Shown here one piece after another: positions 44,316 to 48,425 of a DNA stretch of 48,425 bases. Source of the stretch: an uncultured Bacteroidota bacterium. GTDB taxonomy: Bacteria > Bacteroidota > Bacteroidia > Bacteroidales > P3. The notes under the pieces are model-generated. The model was not told the origin of the DNA. It was given only the letters and a program-made list of their open reading frames with translations, and did no database searches. Position 1 is the stretch's first letter. The number at the start of each line of letters is the position of its first letter. The position numbers were made by a program, and so were the translations under genes. The DNA lies in NCBI GenBank assembly GCA_900545215.1, contig UQXW01000008.1, positions 1 through 48,425 on the forward strand. The letters are read 5' to 3'.

Positions 44316-44858
44316 ATGAAGAGAATACTGTTTACATTTATGAGTTTCGCACTCGGTCTTTGTTTTTTTGCATGCAGCGACGAGAAAGACTTGACCGGTT
44401 CTGCCGATTTGACCATAGGCAAAGAAACATATCATATGCCGATTGCCACATATACCGCAGACGATAACAAAACAGCTATTGTCGGAACTAACGTATCCCA
44501 AACGGTGAATGTTGATTTCAAAGGCACTCAGGTGCGGAAATACACAATCGGTTACGGTGATAATTTCAAGTCATTAACCGATAATTACCCTTTTGCGGAA
44601 GACTTTTCGCCGGAAGCAAATATCTCTTTCCTTTCAACGGTGAACGAAAGAATTGAAGTAACACTTCTTTGCGGAGTGTTGACAGTAACGGAATACAATG
44701 CCGATTCCATCGTTGCCGTTTTCAGCGGCGAAGGAACGGACAAAGCAACAGCCAATTCTTTGATAACCGGCAATTCAAATCCCGAAGCCGTTGAACAACA
44801 AATGAAAAAGATTTCAGGTCGTTTGACAGCCGTACCACAGAAAAAGGAACAAGAGTAA
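44316..44858 (+). CDS. Lipoprotein, second of a tandem paralogous pair
   Basis: 180 aa, lipobox FFAC with Cys20. It shares with the upstream gene the start ADLTIGKETYHMP, the middle GVLTVTEYNADSIVAVFSGEG and the end MKKISGRLTAVPQKK. The two copies differ considerably, so the duplication is not recent. Same transcript, with a strong terminator right after. Confidence 0.75.
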   Translation: MKRILFTFMSFALGLCFFACSDEKDLTGSADLTIGKETYHMPIATYTADDNKTAIVGTNVSQTVNVDFKGTQVRKYTIGYGDNFKSLTDNYPFAEDFSPEANISFLSTVNERIEVTLLCGVLTVTEYNADSIVAVFSGEGTDKATANSLITGNSNPEAVEQQMKKISGRLTAVPQKKEQE

Positions 44859-44883
44859 CATTTCGTAAGATTAAGATTGATAT

Positions 44884-44925
44884 AAGGTGTGTCGAAAATC
44901 TATTTCGACGCACCTTTCTCTTTTT
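44884..44925 (+). terminator. Terminator of the lipoprotein pair
   Basis: AAGGTG (44884-44889) pairs with CACCTT (44911-44916), with an inner GTCGAAA/ATTTCGAC stem, followed by TCTCTTTTT. Confidence 0.85.
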
Positions 44926-45147
44926 ATGAATCATAGATGAGGTGTAAGGTCGATCGATATCGAGTTATTCTATTGCAAATACTGAATGTAAGTTCAAAAT
45001 ACAAGTGCAATTTTTGTAGCATTTCGCAAGCAAAGCGAAATGATAAAGAAAGTGAAGTACATATCCACACCTTCCCACAAAAAAAACATTCGTTTCGGAG
45101 ATACAGTTCTGCCGCACACTTACAAGAGCAAACCATTGCAGAAAAAA

Positions 45148-45178
45148 TTGCCCGATTCAAACATTTGTTTTACCTTTG
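45148..45178 (+). promoter_or_regulatory. Promoter of the Rpn-type nuclease gene
   Basis: TTG at 45148-45150 and TACCTTTG at 45171-45178 with 20 bp between; start codon at 45199. Confidence 0.65.
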
Positions 45179-45198
45179 TCGTCAAATAGAAAAGTATT

Positions 45199-46095
45199 AT
45201 GGAAGTCAACAATAAATACATACGGTTCGATTGGGCGGTGAAACGCATGCTCAGAGACAAGGCGAACTTCGCCGTACTCGAAGGATTGGTCACCGTCCTG
45301 CTCGGCGAGAAAATAACCATCAGCGAGATACTCGAAAGCGAAGGCAATCAAGAAACCGAAACAGACAAGTTCAACCGTGTCGATATAAAAGCCCGCAACA
45401 GCAAAGGCGAGATAATCATCGTCGAAGTGCAACTGACACGACAGTTGTATTACCTTCAACACATGCTCTACGGAGTATCCAAAGCCATCACGGAACACAT
45501 ACAAATCGGCGAGAAGTACGACAATGTGAAGAAAGTCTATTCCATCAACATACTATACTTCGACCTCGGCAAAGGCAACGATTACCTCTACCATGGCAAG
45601 ACCGTCTTCACCGGCGTACACACCGGCGACCGATTGATCGTAAACACCAGAGAAGCCGACGAGATAAAGATGAGCGTACCCGAGAACATCTTTCCCGAAT
45701 ACTACATCATACGCGTCAACGAGTTCAACGAAGTCGCCAAGACCCCTCTTGAAGAATGGCTCGACTATTTGAAGAACAACCGAATCAGCGAGACTACGAC
45801 CACCCCCGGCCTGCGGGAAGCACGAGAACGCCTGTTGTACATGACGATGACCGACGATGAACGCAGAGCCTACGATGCCCACCTCGACAACATCATGGTG
45901 CAGAACGACGTCCTCGACACCGCAAAATTGGAAGGCAGAGAAGAAGGCCTCAAAGAAGGAATAATCGTTGGTCGCGAGAAAGGGAAAACGGAAGCATGTC
46001 TTGCCAATGCCCGGAAGATGAAACAGAAAGGCTATCCATCGGAAGACATTGCGGAAATCACAGGCTTGTCCGAGGAGGAAATAGCGGAATTGTAG
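45199..46095 (+). CDS. Rpn-family PD-(D/E)XK nuclease (transposase-like)
   Basis: 298 aa, PD-(D/E)XK nuclease family (Rpn/TIGR01784-like). N-terminal YIRFDWAVKRML and the catalytic pattern RVDI...EVQL (D62, E76, Q78). The C-terminal half has a helical region of LEGREEGLKEGIIVGREKGK type, which is typical, and ends GLSEEEIAEL. Such genes promote recombination or have defence-like roles and are often in several copies. Its codons end in C noticeably more often than in neighbouring genes, suggesting recent acquisition. The LRR gene follows after 48 bases. Confidence 0.88.
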   Translation: MEVNNKYIRFDWAVKRMLRDKANFAVLEGLVTVLLGEKITISEILESEGNQETETDKFNRVDIKARNSKGEIIIVEVQLTRQLYYLQHMLYGVSKAITEHIQIGEKYDNVKKVYSINILYFDLGKGNDYLYHGKTVFTGVHTGDRLIVNTREADEIKMSVPENIFPEYYIIRVNEFNEVAKTPLEEWLDYLKNNRISETTTTPGLREARERLLYMTMTDDERRAYDAHLDNIMVQNDVLDTAKLEGREEGLKEGIIVGREKGKTEACLANARKMKQKGYPSEDIAEITGLSEEEIAEL

Positions 46096-46143
46096 ATTTC
46101 ATACCTTTGCCAAATAAATGCGCAACGAAGATATAGAGTAATA

Positions 46144-47625
46144 ATGGATAAGTGGGCGAATGATGCCATATACACAAAAGACGGTTCAAAACTGATAAGC
46201 ATTCCAAAGAGTTTGACATCATTCAAAATCAAAGATGGTACAAAGATAATAGGAGGTAATGCATTCAAAAATTGCTCATTTTTGCGGTCAGTGGTCATTC
46301 CGGATAGCATAACAGAAATAGAAAGACAAACATTCCAAGGCTGTTCCTCTTTGTTGTCAGTTATTATCCCGAATAGTGTAACAAAGCTCGAAGAATGGGC
46401 ATTCTATGGTTGTTCGTCTCTGCTGTCGGTAGTGATTCCCGATAGCGTAACAGAAATAGGATATGTGACATTCTGTGGCTGTTCTTCTTTACAGACGGTG
46501 ATGATCTACGATGGTATAAAAGAAATAAAAGCGGAAACATTCAGCCGTTGTTCCTCTTTGCTGTCTGTAATTATTCCGGATAGCGTAACACATATCTGGT
46601 ATAAGGCATTCTATGGTTGCTCCTCTTTACATTCGGTGGTACTCCCTGATAGTATAACAGAAATAGAGTATGGAGCATTCGAGGGCTGTTCCTCTTTGCG
46701 GTCAGTAGCTATTCCCAGAAACATATCAAAAATCGAAAGTAGAGCATTCAACGGTTGTTCTCAACTTATATTAGACTGTAAAAGTTCTCTCTTCAAGGTT
46801 GAAAACACTATCTTGTATTCAGTAGCCGGAGATGTTATTTCTTGTTGGTCGGAGGATAAGAAGATAGAATTATCATACGGAGCAAAGGTAATTATGGTAG
46901 GGGTATTCAAGAATTGCTCGTCTTTGCAATCAATGTTTATTCCGGATGGTGTAACAGAAATCGGAAAAGAAGCATTCACGAATTGCTCGTCTTTGCAGTC
47001 GGTTGTAATTCCCGATAGTGTAACGGTAATCGGAGAATTAGCATTTATGGATTGCATCTCTTTGCAATCAGTGGTTATTCCTAATGATGTAACAGTAATT
47101 GAAGAAGGAACATTCGCCGGTTGTGCCGCCTTACAATTGATTATTATCCCGAATAGCGTAACAAAAATCGGAGGTATGGCATTCAGTCTTTGCTCTTCTT
47201 TGCAATCGGTGGTTATTCCTGATAGTGTAACAGAGATTGGAGATTCAGCATTCAGCGATTGTGTCTCTTTGCAATCTGTGACTATTCCTAATGGTGTAAC
47301 AGTAATTGAAGAAGTAACATTTGCCGGTTGCACCTCCTTGCAATCGGTGATTATCCCGAATAGCGTGACAAAAATCGGACATACAGTATTCAGTGATTGT
47401 GTCTCTTTGCAGTCAGTGGTTATTCCTGACAGTGTAACAGAAATCGGAGATTGTGCATTCGTTGATTGCTCTTCTTTGCAAGTGGTAAATATTTCCAATA
47501 ATGTAACACATATCGGGTATAAAGCATTCAGCGGCTGTTCTTCTTTGCAGTCGGTGGCTATTCCAAAGAATACAGTAGTAGCAGACAATGCTTTTCCAGA
47601 AACTACCACAATCATACGAGAATAA
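46144..47625 (+). CDS. BspA-type leucine-rich-repeat protein
   Basis: 493 aa, about 18 LRR_5 units of 23 residues with the pattern SVTEIGxxAFxGCSSLQSVVIPD. One island breaks the array near residues 210-250 (CKSSLFKVENTILYSV). In the second half a three-unit block is duplicated (EEGTFAGCAAL... and EEVTFAGCTSL...). No signal peptide and no type IX CTD was found, so it may be cytoplasmic or non-classically exported. BspA-type repeats often bind host or surface proteins when secreted. It lies just after the Rpn nuclease. Confidence 0.9.
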   Translation: MDKWANDAIYTKDGSKLISIPKSLTSFKIKDGTKIIGGNAFKNCSFLRSVVIPDSITEIERQTFQGCSSLLSVIIPNSVTKLEEWAFYGCSSLLSVVIPDSVTEIGYVTFCGCSSLQTVMIYDGIKEIKAETFSRCSSLLSVIIPDSVTHIWYKAFYGCSSLHSVVLPDSITEIEYGAFEGCSSLRSVAIPRNISKIESRAFNGCSQLILDCKSSLFKVENTILYSVAGDVISCWSEDKKIELSYGAKVIMVGVFKNCSSLQSMFIPDGVTEIGKEAFTNCSSLQSVVIPDSVTVIGELAFMDCISLQSVVIPNDVTVIEEGTFAGCAALQLIIIPNSVTKIGGMAFSLCSSLQSVVIPDSVTEIGDSAFSDCVSLQSVTIPNGVTVIEEVTFAGCTSLQSVIIPNSVTKIGHTVFSDCVSLQSVVIPDSVTEIGDCAFVDCSSLQVVNISNNVTHIGYKAFSGCSSLQSVAIPKNTVVADNAFPETTTIIRE

Positions 47626-47638
47626 TTACAAACATTGA

Positions 47639-47857
47639 GGTGCAGACCTTGCTTACCAAAGGGACATCATAACCATACATTTTTCTTATCCTTATGCACG
47701 GGTTGATGTATATTGTCGAAACATTGTCTTCGTCGAAGGAATAAACGATGCACTTATGCTGATGGCATTATTTTATGGAGAACCAAGAAATTACAATCGC
47801 AAAATAATATTTGAGGATACTAAACCAACGTCAATGAAGAAGTCGATAGTGGAGTAA
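47639..47857 (+). pseudogene. Start-less coding remnant
   Basis: A 72-codon open frame between an in-frame TGA (47636-47638) and TAA (47855-47857) with no usable start before its middle. The translation looks protein-like: DLAYQRDIITIHFSYPYARV, then IVFVEGINDALMLMALFYGE and KIIFEDTKP. The VEG-x-NDAL part loosely recalls a TOPRIM domain, but this is weak. It is probably the tail of a lost gene. Confidence 0.4.
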
Positions 47858-47870
47858 TCAAAGATACACA

Positions 47871-47924
47871 AAAGCAAGAGGCTGTGTCAAGGTTGAATTT
47901 CGACACAGCCTCTTGTGCTTTTAT
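47871..47924 (+). terminator. Terminator after the LRR region
   Basis: CAAGAGGCTGTGTC (47875-47888) pairs with GACACAGCCTCTTG (47902-47915), flanked by AAAG and CTTTT. A strong, 14-bp stem. Confidence 0.85.
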
Positions 47925-48121
47925 TCATCTGTCGAGATTCAAGAATCAGAAACCTCTTCCTTATATCGCGAAATTACCAAAATACTATCCCTATATCATT
48001 ATTTCCCAAATAATGAAGCAAGAAAGCAAAACGGGTACATCGGCAGAATTTTCCTCCTGTTTCGGGCTTGTTTTCGACCGAAATCATACTTTTCGGAAGA
48101 CAAAAGAGACACCATTGAGAA

Positions 48122-48247
48122 AAAGACGGCGTTTTTTCTGGAGAAAACGAAGTCTTTTGACTCGAAAGACGAAGTCTTAGCACTGCTAACTCTTCGTTTT
48201 CTTGAAAAAAGACGGCGTTTTTCGACCGTCAAAACGCCGTCTTTTTC
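48122..48247. repeat. 21/22-bp phased array 8 with variant cores
   Basis: Cores at 48127 (CGGCG), 48148 (CGAAG), 48170 (CGAAG), 48192 (CTTCG), 48213 (CGGCG) and 48235 (CGCCG), spaced 21, 22, 22, 21 and 22 bp. Two units carry CGAAG and one its reverse complement. The last pair (GACGGCGTTTTT with AAAACGCCGTC) forms a strong hairpin ending in Ts. Confidence 0.8.
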
Positions 48248-48425
48248 CGGTCGGTTTTCGATATGTTTGCAAGGTGTTGAAATACAATCTTTTGCTAAAC
48301 CCTCAAATACTCGAAAAATTTCGAGTAAACTCCCTCCGGCGGAAAATTCGTGAGCTATGAAGTTAAAGGAATTGAAAATCGTTAATTTAGAGTAATTGTA
48401 AAGAAGGTGAAATGATAAAGAATGT

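Larger units (their letters stand above)
44859..45198. other. Spacer between lipoproteins and nuclease
   Basis: Holds the terminator, a small hairpin CATTTCGC/GCGAAATG (45020-45042) and the nuclease promoter. No gene seen. Confidence 0.6.
47858..48425. other. Terminal non-coding stretch
   Basis: After the remnant there is a terminator, array 8 and an 8-bp inverted repeat ACTCGAAA/TTTCGAGT (48309-48326). No gene with a supported start was found to the window end. Confidence 0.55.

Noticed and set aside
46144..47625. LRR protein as a T9SS cargo
   Set aside because: No signal peptide and no C-terminal sorting domain are visible despite PorQ being present in the window.
48122..48247. CRISPR array
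   Set aside because: The repeated core is only ~9-13 bp, the step is 21-22 bp, orientation flips, and no cas genes are present.
45037..48422. 14-bp direct repeat GAAATGATAAAGAA at both sides of the nuclease-LRR region as possible element ends
   Set aside because: A 14-base match is expected by chance a few times in an A/T-rich window of this size; no terminal inverted repeats or target duplication accompany it.

Overview
The window is a 48.4 kb piece of a Bacteroidota chromosome, most likely order Bacteroidales. The evidence is the gene content: PorQ of the type IX secretion system, an S46 dipeptidyl-peptidase of the DPP11 kind, a TonB receptor with a carboxypeptidase-regulatory-like N-terminus, a Bacteroidota-type ECF sigma factor, the rpmG-DUF4295-ftsY-rimO neighbourhood, a BspA-type leucine-rich-repeat protein, and promoters of the TTTG-N19/20-TAnnTTTG type rather than TTGACA/TATAAT. 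Genes mostly lack strong Shine-Dalgarno sequences, also typical of the phylum. No tRNA, rRNA, CRISPR array, insertion sequence or prophage was seen.

Layout. 1-3157: end of an Ig-like-domain protein, rpsP, rimM, and a DUF2975 membrane protein paired with a small XRE regulator. 3186-8552: secreted M16 protease and a TonB-dependent receptor. 8766-12485: ribE-hflX-mscS-flippase-like run with tight or overlapping junctions. 12619-16866 (minus strand): secreted TPR protein, membrane-anchored TIR protein and coiled-coil lipoprotein. 17041-23842: TPP riboswitch and a complete-looking thiamine operon (thiD, thiS, a tenI-like gene, thiE, thiG, thiC, thiH, thiF). 24000-28290: small secreted protein, rpmG, DUF4295, ftsY, outer-membrane barrel, rimO with an unusual C-terminal extension. 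28307-29335: porQ on the minus strand. 29847-35141: sufC-sufD-nadK-dxr-rseP. 35360-35863: ECF sigma factor on the minus strand. 36200-42336: dpp11-pheT-two unknown genes. 42341-43679: mreC-mreD on the minus strand. 43775-44858: tandem paralogous lipoproteins. 45199-47857: Rpn/PD-(D/E)XK nuclease, LRR protein and a start-less coding remnant.

How the genes work together. The thiamine genes supply both halves of thiamine phosphate: ThiC and ThiD make the pyrimidine; ThiS, ThiF, ThiG and ThiH make the thiazole; ThiE joins them, all under one TPP riboswitch. sufC-sufD belong to iron-sulfur assembly. Cell-envelope functions are common: PorQ, RseP, MreCD, MscS, TonB receptor and secreted proteases.

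The most unusual signal is not a gene. Eight intergenic spacers carry arrays of a short CGSCG core (S = G or C) repeated at 21 bp, occasionally 22 bp, in mixed orientation, with an A/T-rich linker. They occur in convergent, co-directional and divergent spacers, so simple termination does not explain all of them. The second candidate for a new system is the TIR/TPR gene pair at 12619-15608, in which a cytosolic TIR domain is tied through one membrane helix to an exported domain resembling one in the partner TPR protein.
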